From the NCBI GenBank assembly GCA_040830565.1, contig JBFOMC010000257.1, positions 1 to 38,819 on the forward strand: 38,819 nt of DNA, read 5' to 3'. The translations under genes and the position numbers were made by a program. This document shows positions 18,601 through 26,455 of the stretch, in pieces. The number at the start of each line of letters is the position of its first letter. Position 1 is the stretch's first letter. Under the pieces are notes generated by a model. It was given only the letters and a program-made list of their open reading frames with translations, was not told the DNA's origin and did not search any database. This DNA comes from JAFMPW01 sp040830565. Its GTDB lineage: Bacteria > Bacteroidota > Bacteroidia > Flavobacteriales > Flavobacteriaceae.

Positions 18601-18967
18601 TACGGATGCTTTGTGCTATAGTGCCAGTGATACCTTTGCCGCCGGCTTTCAGGATGAAAATATGGGGAAGATCATCGGGGTTCATAAAAATACCGGTGCA
18701 GGAGGTGCTAACGTCTGGACCCATTCCTTACTTCACTACCTTACCCGGGATGATACCGGCCAATCTGCTTTTTTCCGGACCCTGGAATACGGGGCTGATA
18801 TCCGGGTAGCCATTCGACGAACCTTAAGAAATGGCGTGAACAGAGGGGTGCCTCTGGAAGATTTAGGGATAGTACCCGATGAGGTCTGCCGCCTTACCAA
18901 GCACGACTTGCTGTTTAAGAACCGAGATCTGCTGGCAAGGGCAGTGGAAACGGTAAGAGCGCTTTAA
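15638..18967 (+). CDS. Amidohydrolase fused to S41-type serine protease
   Basis: 1109 aa, no signal peptide, so probably cytoplasmic. Residues 1-380 form an imidazolonepropionase-like metal-dependent amidohydrolase: a small N-terminal beta domain, GGTLYPGMIELHNH with the His75/His77 metal pair, His200 (ILHLAEG), His234 (GIHAVG), Asp285 (GLGSDW), and a closing NPARML ... LGSLAPGKKADFLVL segment near 324-349. After a connector, residues about 640-1100 look like an S41 (tail-specific / IRBP-type) peptidase: DLHTMY near 651, IIVDIRNNGGG near 887-897, and LCYSASDTF near 992 with likely nucleophile Ser995. The Lys that pairs with Ser in Tsp is replaced by a Gly-rich NTGAGG loop, as in IRBP-like members. 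I know of no named family with this fusion. It follows the UDG-like gene by 2 bp. The substrate is unknown. Confidence 0.72.
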   Translation: MAEKIQLTPETKYAVRGKVVTFNESSEIIDDGVLYISGNTIVAVRNYADPAPDGFRKSDVINCGGTLYPGMIELHNHLSYNIIPMWDVPKAYGHRGQWGGGDLYRKTITGPLKVLGHIDGYLQAIVRYVECRLLFSGITASQGITLASHGGITKFYRGIVRNVERTVDEDLESAKTKIADITDAPKLLEHLEKNSCYILHLAEGTQEKANKHFRALQLPNSMDYAITDTLVGIHAVGLFPEDFRILAQHKGGMVWSPMSNLLLYGVTADIAAAHQHGVVMGLGSDWTPSGSKNILEELKVAKLVSDQKGGVFNDEELCRMTNSNPARMLKWSDHLGSLAPGKKADFLVLTGKGEEEYERLIKARESSVSWTVIGGVPRCGQKRLMNKFDIPLEKVSLGKVSRYLYLKDESADNPIEIKHTYEEARTMLEEGMKNLPSLTKQLEDNGTLGIFGGAAATDGSSSFWFIETEHENHDHRHHIPFEGVDSAGSIFDSATPLSELIIEPRSLDKATILGDSQHFKNLALQRNLPEYIKTELPLYYGQKIKISDAIREKAKPGFNTDSQFEYVVSLANFRNTQGYMNMGDKVNTIDQAICILEMAYVHLAQKTALYAANPIMRLRVIKQELLAGLYENDGELDFHERIIEVFNSVRDLHTMYQLPIPYKDKVAFLPFFVEQYHDDEGPKFIISKILGDPKAPFEEGVQITHWNGVSIERAILNNAKKHAGSNEEARFARGLDSLTFRPLAVMLPPEEDWVSVRYLDNKGRAQNRKFKWFVGSIHSSIWHVLENEQAISKLSTSGGYDFTTELVHKTKLHFFAPEVAKKAFSASDEKMKNAEALNKDEFSAHFKTMKPARGVGYIRIYSFNTARPMEFALHFKKLLESFKTDKIIVDIRNNGGGHLWASEFVLQTLKKKLITPQNAQFVNSEVTETICRIHSPSSTMKGLDLKNWYSTLSNIRHTGTAFSIGYPITPVKELKTLKGKQDYKVVLITDALCYSASDTFAAGFQDENMGKIIGVHKNTGAGGANVWTHSLLHYLTRDDTGQSAFFRTLEYGADIRVAIRRTLRNGVNRGVPLEDLGIVPDEVCRLTKHDLLFKNRDLLARAVETVRAL

Positions 18968-19049
18968 AGTTCATGTAAAGGATCTGAGAGGTGGGAGTAT
19001 ATTATTTTCCTAATTAATAAAATTGCTTGTCTACTATAGTCATTCCTGA

Positions 19050-20069
19050 TTAGTCTAAAAACGAGTCCATGGATTTAAAATAGTACTCGTATTCGGTACC
19101 CCTTTTGTTCGTAACAATTAATGTCTCGGTATTAGGTACTAGAGTCAGATCTATCACGGTGCCAGCCTCGCTTTTTCCATACTCAATTTGTGGAATTTCA
19201 GTGTCGGAAGAGTTTTTGAGTCGGGCTTCAAAATAGGCAGGTTTAATCTCAAGATATCCAAGGCCTTTTTCACTATGCGCTACTATGAGTGTCTTATTAT
19301 GAATTGCAAAGTCGTTAAACTTACCCTCCTCTCTATGCTCAACGGGTATTGAAATGGCAAAGTAGCTCTCCAAGTTAGGATTATTGTAAATAGTAAAGTG
19401 ATTCGCCACTCCTGTATATCCACTGGTTGTTCTTGAAGAAAGCACCAAATAATTGGAGTTTATACGACCCTCGTAAATATCCTCATAGGTGCCGTTGGGC
19501 GGCAAAAGTTTTGATTCCAGGAAGGTGAGCGCTCCATGTGAATTTAATTTGTAGTACAAGATATACTTGGGTATAACTATATTATCAATGGCTATAAGGG
19601 TGCTATCTGTAACTACAATATCATCTATAGCTTTTCCAACACGCATGATCTCTCTGGGGATTTCGAGCGAATACCATTTTTTTGATTTCAAATGGTATTG
19701 GACCAACATTTCCTTTCCTAATTCTCCCCCAATAAAGATGTTCTCATTGTTCATAAAGATGGTTTCAGCCTTAATGTCATAGGGAACCGGAATTTTCTCG
19801 CTATGGGAAGCATGAATATCATGGATTACAACGTAATTATGATTAGGGGTCATAACGACCACCTTAGATTGTTTATCAGTTGCATAAAATGATCCCTCGT
19901 CTATTGTATAACTGTTTTTCTCAGTGATGGCTTGGTTTGTAAAACTGTTTATCGAGATGGTATTCTTGTCCTTTTGAAGGATAAAATAATCTCCCTGTTT
20001 TAAGCCGTTCTGCCCAAATAATGTGGAGAAAGTCAGGCAAAAAATCAGTGTTCCAATTGTTCGTCTCAT
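19050..20069 (-). CDS. Secreted protein of unknown function, propeller-like
   Basis: 339 aa. Residues 1-19 form a signal peptide (Arg-Arg start, hydrophobic core, FGQ cleavage region). The rest consists of short beta strands in a recurring pattern of hydrophobic VVV/IIV strands separated by polar turns, for example VVVMTPNHNYVVIHD, IFIGGELGKEML and DIVVTDSTLIAIDN, which would fit a beta-propeller; this is a shape guess and not a family match. No catalytic motif, lipobox or T9SS sorting domain is visible. It is the last gene of the 11-gene secreted operon, 43 bp after its predecessor, the widest gap in that unit, so membership is a little less certain. Its stop lies 82 bp from the stop of the convergent plus-strand operon, with no clear terminator hairpin between. 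Confidence 0.7.
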   Translation of the reverse strand: MRRTIGTLIFCLTFSTLFGQNGLKQGDYFILQKDKNTISINSFTNQAITEKNSYTIDEGSFYATDKQSKVVVMTPNHNYVVIHDIHASHSEKIPVPYDIKAETIFMNNENIFIGGELGKEMLVQYHLKSKKWYSLEIPREIMRVGKAIDDIVVTDSTLIAIDNIVIPKYILYYKLNSHGALTFLESKLLPPNGTYEDIYEGRINSNYLVLSSRTTSGYTGVANHFTIYNNPNLESYFAISIPVEHREEGKFNDFAIHNKTLIVAHSEKGLGYLEIKPAYFEARLKNSSDTEIPQIEYGKSEAGTVIDLTLVPNTETLIVTNKRGTEYEYYFKSMDSFLD

Positions 20070-20112
20070 TTTGTTGTTTTTAGCTTAGCAATTAAACCAA
20101 ACAATTTATAAT

Positions 20113-21414
20113 TCAATAATTCCTATACCCATTTAAACCCTGCAGGTAGTTCTCAATAACAGAAGGATCTGTGGTGTTTCCATGTTCCCGCAACACCTCT
20201 CGTGCCCAGGATCTGCAGGCCCGGATCACTTGTCGGTCCTGCCCTCTCAGTGCCGGAGCAGAACTATTTTGGGTTAAGTTATTCCAATCCCTTTGAGCCC
20301 GGTCTCTGTAGGGCCTGGCAAAATCTTGTGATATTTCTGCGGGAATCATGGTCTCCCTGCCCCTTGAAAGGCGGATGAGATTATTACAATACACACTTAT
20401 AACGGAAGACAAGGAGACATCATGACTGTCTGGCCTTCCAAAGATGATAGTCATTTCATCCAGGGCCTGTTCCATAAGCGTATCAAAATTGTTTTCAAGT
20501 GTATTGAGTTCCTCTTCCTGAATGGGCGTAGTATTCGCTATAACCGGATCATCTTCAAAGGTGTGTACATCACGAGCCTCAAACCGAATAATGGCCACAT
20601 ATCTTCTGTTATCTCGTACAATGAGCCCGTTTAGGCAAATTTCTTGTCCGACAGGAGTTTCCAGATTTGAATACGATCTATGAATCTCCCTTAAAAATGG
20701 TCTGCGGTCTATCACTTCTTCGGCATATTCAGGGTTGCTTCTGGAGATCATCCCATGCCTTATTTCATCTGAGTTTTGTACTACGCTTTGCCTAAATTCC
20801 TCATAGCTATTGCTAAAGGGGATACATACCTCAAATTGCTCTGTATTGGCCTCCGTAATCCTATCCCACCAGCCTCCACGACTTCTGGAATGGTGCAATA
20901 ATCTTATAAGTCCGGCCAGGGTCCCATCAAGGTTTTCACTATTCATTTGAAAGGCCCCATAATGAAGAATGCGCCCATACTCGTCCCCTTCATCTACAGT
21001 GGAGCATGCATAGAAATGTCCGTTATTGATACAGTTGGTCCAGTTTTGCGAAACACCGGCATTAAGAGGATCGGTATCGTCATATAAAAAAAGTGCATAG
21101 GGTCTTGAAGCCGCTCTCAAAGCTCTGGCCAAACTAGTTCTGAACTGAGGATGCTCCTCCCTGCTATCAAAAATTGCTCTGACCAGTTGTTGTGCCCGCT
21201 CCATATTGGGGTTATTACCAAAGGTAGACTCCATATTATCCAGCGCCACAGCATGCCCATCGTTATCGCCATTAGGGTTCTGCACATAGTATACTCTAAG
21301 TCTATTTTGTATTATTTGCGAAGGATTGCTCGGTTGTGCTGATAAATATGGACCTTGAAGTCCAAAAATCAATGCCACCAGCGCTATTTTGATGATTTTT
21401 TTAAGATTTTTCAT
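20113..21414 (-). CDS. Secreted protein, shared N-terminal domain with unassigned C-terminus
   Basis: 433 aa with a signal peptide (residues 1-26, ending LSAQ). Residues about 33-170 match the N-terminal domain of the next two upstream genes: LRVYYVQNP, FGNNPNMERAQQLV, PYALFLYDD, then WTNCINNGHFYACSTV and DEYGRILHYG. The two Cys and the DEY...HYG block are invariant in the three. The remaining 260 residues do not match those paralogues and show no recognised fold; they include one Cys pair region (QEICLNG, SVYCNNL) and an Arg-rich helical C-terminus. This is the most divergent of the three. It lies 12 bp downstream of its paralogue. The constant front and variable back suggest an adaptor or export domain carrying different cargo. 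Confidence 0.78.
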   Translation of the reverse strand: MKNLKKIIKIALVALIFGLQGPYLSAQPSNPSQIIQNRLRVYYVQNPNGDNDGHAVALDNMESTFGNNPNMERAQQLVRAIFDSREEHPQFRTSLARALRAASRPYALFLYDDTDPLNAGVSQNWTNCINNGHFYACSTVDEGDEYGRILHYGAFQMNSENLDGTLAGLIRLLHHSRSRGGWWDRITEANTEQFEVCIPFSNSYEEFRQSVVQNSDEIRHGMISRSNPEYAEEVIDRRPFLREIHRSYSNLETPVGQEICLNGLIVRDNRRYVAIIRFEARDVHTFEDDPVIANTTPIQEEELNTLENNFDTLMEQALDEMTIIFGRPDSHDVSLSSVISVYCNNLIRLSRGRETMIPAEISQDFARPYRDRAQRDWNNLTQNSSAPALRGQDRQVIRACRSWAREVLREHGNTTDPSVIENYLQGLNGYRNY

Positions 21415-21426
21415 GATATCTTCTAT

Positions 21427-22860
21427 TTACAAGTTATTTGGTAAAAAGGAGGAAACTATTATCGCCTCGGCCAACGAAAGTCTTGTCCTTTGCCTGCTAA
21501 GACTTGTTGGCATAATCCTGTCATTAGTAACTATGGCATTTAAGTTTATTTCGCTATTCTGGGCAATGGTCGTAAAATCCGTACCTGCCCGCATTTCGGC
21601 TCGGATAAAGCGCCTTACTGCATGAAGGATATCCACAGATCTACTGCCAAACGCAGCCTGTATCCATGCTCTGTTGGCAGCTTCAGTCAGGTTCTCGAGC
21701 AATTCGGTTCGCTGTGCCTCAGTAAAACCATGTCTGTCGGCAAATGCCCTGTTAAAGCGGTTGATAAAAGATTGCCTGCGCCCGGCTACTTCAACTATGA
21801 AGGAAGCCAACATGTGTTTTTCTTTTACATAGGCTGGGTGGCAGTCTCTTCTAAAATGCCCCGGGATTGATGAATTGCCTTCTACTTGCAGAATTTCACT
21901 TCTAATAGCCGAGGGGAAGTCGTTTCTTCGGTCGTACAACCAATCCAAACCAGACTCGCCTCTGGTATGCGCATCTCTTCCGGCCGTTACCACTCTTCGT
22001 TCGCCTCTGGCTAAAGGTAATCTTACCCCAGATTCTCTACTGGCTATGGCAAGTACCAAAGCAAGATCTATTTCATCTCTTGAGCGCCGTGCATCTCCGG
22101 TCTCATTTTCAAAAAGGTTCAAGGTAGTTCTAATATGCTCTTGAATGGCCGGGTCTTGCAAAGCTTGTTGTAATTCTCGCATTCTACTTAGACTAATGTT
22201 GAAGGGCACCGTTCTGCCTCTTCTCTCCACTCTAAAACCCCTTTCAGGAACATGCGCAATCTCTCTGGCCCTGCTAACCGTTTCATCTGAGATGGCTGCA
22301 AAAGGCCGGGATCTTTGGGCACCCTCTCCTGCATCATTTAAGAGCTGAAGGAAATGGCTCTTAGCTTCTAACAGTCCTTCCTGTGATAACTGCTCTGAAC
22401 CGTAGTGAATTATACCTGTATATTCATCGTCTGCTTCCACTGTTACACAGGAGGTAAATTGGCCATTTTCAATGCAGTTGGTCCAATGGGCAGAAGCAGC
22501 GGCTTCATCAACAGGGCCTCTTTCAAAATAAAGAAATAACGCCATTGGATTTGGATACCTGCCCAAGGCCTGTACCACACTTTCCTGAAAGCTGGCATCT
22601 TCTGAAGGCGTAAATATTTCATGTACCAGGTCTTGGGCAACCTCCATTTGCGGATTACCGCCAAACAGTCTTTGCCCAGAGCTGATTTCGTCATGACTTA
22701 ATAATCTGTATTGGTCTGTTGACGGATCTTCTACATAATAGACCATTAAATGATCTCTTAGAAAAGAATCCTGGTTAGATTCCTGATCCTGGCTATGCAA
22801 TGTTACCGGTAAGAGCAACAATAGGCCGATGTATAGAAAAAGTGAGCGATGTGTTTTCAT
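21427..22860 (-). CDS. Secreted protein, shared N-terminal domain with possible lysozyme-like C-terminus
   Basis: 477 aa; signal peptide residues 1-23 (LHSQ). The N-terminal domain (about 33-170) is nearly identical in pattern to that of the 22891-24426 product, including FLRDHLMVYYVEDPSTDQYR, LFGGNPQMEVAQ, WTNCIENGQFTSCVTV and DEYTGIIHYG, so the two arose by duplication. The C-terminal 300 residues are helical and Arg-rich. DLALVLAIASRESGV near 265-279 resembles the catalytic-Glu helix of lysozyme and lytic transglycosylase folds (goose-type lysozymes have a similar SRES motif), with Glu276 as candidate; GESGLDWLYD follows at 301. If correct, it may act on peptidoglycan. The assignment rests on one motif. 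It is 30 bp downstream of the caspase-like paralogue. Confidence 0.75.
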   Translation of the reverse strand: MKTHRSLFLYIGLLLLLPVTLHSQDQESNQDSFLRDHLMVYYVEDPSTDQYRLLSHDEISSGQRLFGGNPQMEVAQDLVHEIFTPSEDASFQESVVQALGRYPNPMALFLYFERGPVDEAAASAHWTNCIENGQFTSCVTVEADDEYTGIIHYGSEQLSQEGLLEAKSHFLQLLNDAGEGAQRSRPFAAISDETVSRAREIAHVPERGFRVERRGRTVPFNISLSRMRELQQALQDPAIQEHIRTTLNLFENETGDARRSRDEIDLALVLAIASRESGVRLPLARGERRVVTAGRDAHTRGESGLDWLYDRRNDFPSAIRSEILQVEGNSSIPGHFRRDCHPAYVKEKHMLASFIVEVAGRRQSFINRFNRAFADRHGFTEAQRTELLENLTEAANRAWIQAAFGSRSVDILHAVRRFIRAEMRAGTDFTTIAQNSEINLNAIVTNDRIMPTSLSRQRTRLSLAEAIIVSSFLPNNL

Positions 22861-22890
22861 TTTAATTGCTAATTATTTAGTTCTGTTTTT

Positions 22891-24426
22891 TTAAAGGGAT
22901 GAAGGGTTTTGTGCTATCCATCTTCTGGCATACAATTCTACCAAACCATCCTGGAAATGGTAGTCGGCAGCTCGATTATAACGCTCTGGTTCCTCTGTAA
23001 CCAGAGGCCATATTGCACTGCTGACAAAAGGGATTTCCTGCCCAATCCAAATACGGATCACTTCTTGAGTAACATCCCCTGCATTTAATTCATCCAATCT
23101 GGCTTTTACCAATCGGGCTAAATATTGAGTGCCCTTATCAGAAAAAATAGGATGATGCTGAAAGAAAGGGAGATCCTCATAAGGTCTGCCATTAGTATTG
23201 GGGCCTTTAAAAACCCTCCAGGATGGGTTACCAACAGTATGTGCCGTGGTTCTATGTGCCCAAACCTGCCTGTCGCTACCATTGGCGTTTAAGTAGTTTT
23301 TTAGCGCCTTTCCTACACTTCCCTCGCCTATGCTGGCATAGTCTTCTTCTTTGCTTCGCATATCAGCCCTTGTTCTGCTATTCCATATCTCATCGGTTAC
23401 ACTACTACCGGAAAGACATGCATATAGAATGAGCTTAGCTTGTGAGGATAACAGCGGTTCCATAGCTGCAGCAAAAGTTTCAGCGGTCTCGTAAGCGTCC
23501 GGTGGATTTCCTCCATTCTTTTGTTCAGCCACAGTCTCATTTATGGCAATAAAATTTCTATTTCCAAAGTTTACATAGTCCGTTAGGCCATGGGTGAGGA
23601 TGGCTAAAGTTCCGATGCGTAAATTAGGATTCCCTCTCTCGCTTCTTAGCCTGTTTAATATTGTAGTGGCATTATTTACGATATCCTCCACCGTTAAAAT
23701 AGGAACTGCCGCATTTTCACCAGTAATTATGGTATTCCCACTTAAGCCAACTGCATTGTGCTGTTGAGAAAATCTCTTTGCGTAGCGCTCAAACTCATCA
23801 TGAGATCCTTGATTGAAAGAAGTTCCGGCCCTGACATAATTGGTGTAAAAGGTCAGTACTATCCCTTCCTCTATTCCCGGATCATGGGGATTTTCTCCGG
23901 CTCCTAATAAGGAAAGCAACCTGTTCTGTGCTGTGGTAAGTCCATCAGCATTCATTTGATTTGATCCGTAGTGCACAATGGCGGCGTATTCGTCCCCATC
24001 TTCCACCGTAACACAGGAGGTAAAATGACTATTGTCAATGCAATTGGTCCAATTGGCCGAGGCAACAGCTTCATCTAACGGACCGCGATCATGGTATAAG
24101 AATAAAGCTAACGGCCTATCATACCTTCTCAGAGCCATTATGACGGTTTCCTGAACAGCTGTATCCGAAGAAGGACTAAAAATCTGCCCCAGCAAGCTCT
24201 GGGCTATTTCCATTTCAGGGTTTCCGCCAAAAAGGTTTTGCCCAGAGCTAAGTTCATCAGGACGCAGTAACCTGTACTGATCTGTTGAAGGATCTTCTAC
24301 ATAGTACACCATAAGCCTGTCTCTAAGAAAATTATTCACATTAGAATCCTGGGCTACTGTGGCAATACTTATGAGCATGGCTACAACCAAAAGAATGGAT
24401 TTCATAAAGGGGATATGGAGTTTCAT
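22891..24426 (-). CDS. Secreted protein, shared N-terminal domain with caspase-like C-terminus
   Basis: 511 aa. Signal peptide at the N-terminus (core ILLVVAMLISIATVAQ); translation may start at the first Met or at Met8. The shared domain (about 33-170) contains FLRDRLMVYYVEDPSTDQYR, LFGGNPEMEIAQ, WTNCIDNSHFTSCVTV and DEYAAIVHYG. The C-terminal part has the hallmarks of the caspase / clan CD fold: a hydrophobic strand ending in a His-Gly (LAILTHG, His279) and, about 58 residues on, a strand ending in Ala-Cys followed by Ser/Gly (KLILYACLSGSS, Cys337). A later HRTTAHTVGNPSWRVF stretch may complete the sheet. The prediction is a secreted cysteine peptidase; the target is unknown. A second caspase-fold protein (CHAT) is encoded at the right end of the window. 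The gene follows its predecessor by 11 bp. Confidence 0.78.
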   Translation of the reverse strand: MKLHIPFMKSILLVVAMLISIATVAQDSNVNNFLRDRLMVYYVEDPSTDQYRLLRPDELSSGQNLFGGNPEMEIAQSLLGQIFSPSSDTAVQETVIMALRRYDRPLALFLYHDRGPLDEAVASANWTNCIDNSHFTSCVTVEDGDEYAAIVHYGSNQMNADGLTTAQNRLLSLLGAGENPHDPGIEEGIVLTFYTNYVRAGTSFNQGSHDEFERYAKRFSQQHNAVGLSGNTIITGENAAVPILTVEDIVNNATTILNRLRSERGNPNLRIGTLAILTHGLTDYVNFGNRNFIAINETVAEQKNGGNPPDAYETAETFAAAMEPLLSSQAKLILYACLSGSSVTDEIWNSRTRADMRSKEEDYASIGEGSVGKALKNYLNANGSDRQVWAHRTTAHTVGNPSWRVFKGPNTNGRPYEDLPFFQHHPIFSDKGTQYLARLVKARLDELNAGDVTQEVIRIWIGQEIPFVSSAIWPLVTEEPERYNRAADYHFQDGLVELYARRWIAQNPSSL

Positions 24427-24437
24427 GATTTCTTTTT

Positions 24438-26444
24438 TTAAAATTGTCCAAGGTCACTGAGGTAGATGGTTTCGTCAGAAGCGGATTTCTTCGCCTCTAA
24501 CAAAGGCTCTTGTCCTTTAATGAACCACTTTACCTCGTATTTGTAGTCTAACTCATCACCGAGCTGCACAATAGAAACTCGTTTAGAAATGTCTTCCTTA
24601 GAGAAGTCTATCCTAACTCTTTCTATTTTCTCCTTTTCTCCCTGCTTGTAGTAGATCTTAACTTCTGCAAAACGGACATCATTTTCATCCACCACGCTTT
24701 CGTCAGTTTCTATATAGATATCCTTTTTCTGAAAAGGGGGAGAAAGCGATATAGAACCTGCCTCTCTTTTGGTCCATGGGGTACTTACCTCATGACCTCC
24801 AAAGAAACTCCAGGTGGTTTTGTAATCGTATTCTAACCACTTGCTTCTGTTGTTATCTCCTTTCCAGCCGTAAGGATCAAACTTAAAATTGTTTCCCTGG
24901 TTGAAATTCTTACGATCTATGCGGATCTCACGCTGGGTGATCTCACCGTTCTCGTGTTTCTTTTTAAGTAATACATTCACGAAGTTGACGTATTCCCCAA
25001 AATCTGTGGCATTGGCTCCATCTACAAAAGCAAGGATCTCCCTTTGTTTGTATAGCGGATCGTCCATATTGATCATCCTGAAGCAGTCGTCACACTTAAT
25101 TCTTCCAATACCTTCATCAAAATTGATGACCTGATTTCTCAAAAGCGATTTTTCAAGGCTTAAGTTAAAGCTGCCCGACTTCTTGATCTTTTTAAAACTA
25201 TAAGAAGCTGCAATCGCTATAGTGGGGGCTTGTGGCTCCGACTCATTGTTGTTTTCTGTAGGCTGATACGGTGGAACGGTAGATGGCTCATCTTGTGGGC
25301 TTGCCCTTCTAACGGCCTCTCCCGCTCTTGGCTCTGCATCAGAATTTTCATCATCAGAATCGTGTTCTTCATCATTTGAATCGCTCTCAGAGGTACTATC
25401 TGATGATGCAGTATCTGAGCTGTTATTGCTTGCCCTGTTTCTTTCCGCATACCTTCTATCTCGTTCTCTTTGGGTATCTCTTCTGCTTCGTTCTCTCTGA
25501 TAGTCCTGTCTTTGTGTGTTCAATAAGTTGGTAGCCCTATCTAACATACTGGGTCTACTGCCGTGACTGGAAGTTAAAGAGCTCAAAGAAGGGGTGCTCG
25601 AGTTTTCCTGAGATTCAAACATCTCCGTCCTGATAATTTCCATGACCGTAGTTCTAATGGCATCAAAATCCTCGTCTTCACCAATCTCTGTGATCTTGAT
25701 GGTATTGTTATTGATCATCTCGCTAACAGCTACATCCACTTCTGCCGCCAGTACCGGAGTGGCAACGCCGGCCTGGAAATTCTGATGTTCATAGATCTTT
25801 TCCCATTCGAAATTAATTTTAGCTGAGATAGGGGAGTTGTATCCTTCAATTTCCATATTGAATTTGAATACTACATTGGGCGTATTCGTTTTAAAGGATT
25901 CCCATAAGATCTTAGACCCTTTTTTAGTAAGCTGAATAGAAACAGAGGCTTTTTGTCCGTCTAAGACCGGCGCCGGGCCTAGTCCCAAAACCTGCTGAGA
26001 AAATTCTTCGTTCTCTGCATTAAAGGCGGATACAAGTGCAACTGTGCCTCCTCTGTACATAACGGGCCCTTTGATTTTTCCTCTTGGGTTCACCCGCCTT
26101 AACTCCTGTTCGGCATTTTGCTTCTGTTCGTCAGTTACTTTCAATTCTACCAGGGCGGTAACGATACCTCCACCGGCACCTTCGGTGTCTTTGTAGGAGT
26201 CATCGCTGTCATCGGTACTTTCGTTCTCTACCCATCTCAGGAAGGAGAATTCCGGTTTCCCGTTTTCATCCTTGGCCAGGCGCACCTGGTCTGAGAGGTA
26301 GTAATACTCATTCTCATTGTAGATACTTGGAAAGACGGTTAGATCTCCGGCTTTTACCAATTTATCTAATACTATCGTCTGGCCCTGCACTTTGATGAAT
26401 GGGCAGAGGCAAAGCAAAAAACTAATGATGCATAATTTTTTCAT
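24438..26444 (-). CDS. Secreted paralogue family protein, copy 5, with charged linker
   Basis: 668 aa with a signal peptide (residues 1-21, VQGQ). It shares the plan of the four genes upstream of it: an N-terminal FPSIYNENEYYYLSDQVRL and GKPEFSFLRW block, a KIKGPVMYRGG block, an APVLDGQKASVSIQL block, a KINFEWEKIYEHQ strand, a helix before the linker, then REILAFVDGANATDFGEYVN, a VLLKKKHE strand, YDYKTTWSFFGG and ISLSPPFQKKDIYIE. Unlike the others it has an insertion at about residues 298-408 that is first Arg/Asp/Gln-rich and then Ser/Asp/Glu-rich, and probably disordered. It has a DDCF motif with one Cys pair (CDDC). No known family is recognised. It lies 11 bp after the preceding gene. Confidence 0.82.
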   Translation of the reverse strand: MKKLCIISFLLCLCPFIKVQGQTIVLDKLVKAGDLTVFPSIYNENEYYYLSDQVRLAKDENGKPEFSFLRWVENESTDDSDDSYKDTEGAGGGIVTALVELKVTDEQKQNAEQELRRVNPRGKIKGPVMYRGGTVALVSAFNAENEEFSQQVLGLGPAPVLDGQKASVSIQLTKKGSKILWESFKTNTPNVVFKFNMEIEGYNSPISAKINFEWEKIYEHQNFQAGVATPVLAAEVDVAVSEMINNNTIKITEIGEDEDFDAIRTTVMEIIRTEMFESQENSSTPSLSSLTSSHGSRPSMLDRATNLLNTQRQDYQRERSRRDTQRERDRRYAERNRASNNSSDTASSDSTSESDSNDEEHDSDDENSDAEPRAGEAVRRASPQDEPSTVPPYQPTENNNESEPQAPTIAIAASYSFKKIKKSGSFNLSLEKSLLRNQVINFDEGIGRIKCDDCFRMINMDDPLYKQREILAFVDGANATDFGEYVNFVNVLLKKKHENGEITQREIRIDRKNFNQGNNFKFDPYGWKGDNNRSKWLEYDYKTTWSFFGGHEVSTPWTKREAGSISLSPPFQKKDIYIETDESVVDENDVRFAEVKIYYKQGEKEKIERVRIDFSKEDISKRVSIVQLGDELDYKYEVKWFIKGQEPLLEAKKSASDETIYLSDLGQF

Positions 26445-26455
26445 GATGGTACTTT

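Noticed and set aside
18968..19049. Bidirectional terminator between convergent units 2 and 3
   Set aside because: Only a weak AATT inverted repeat is present, with no GC-rich stem and T tract.
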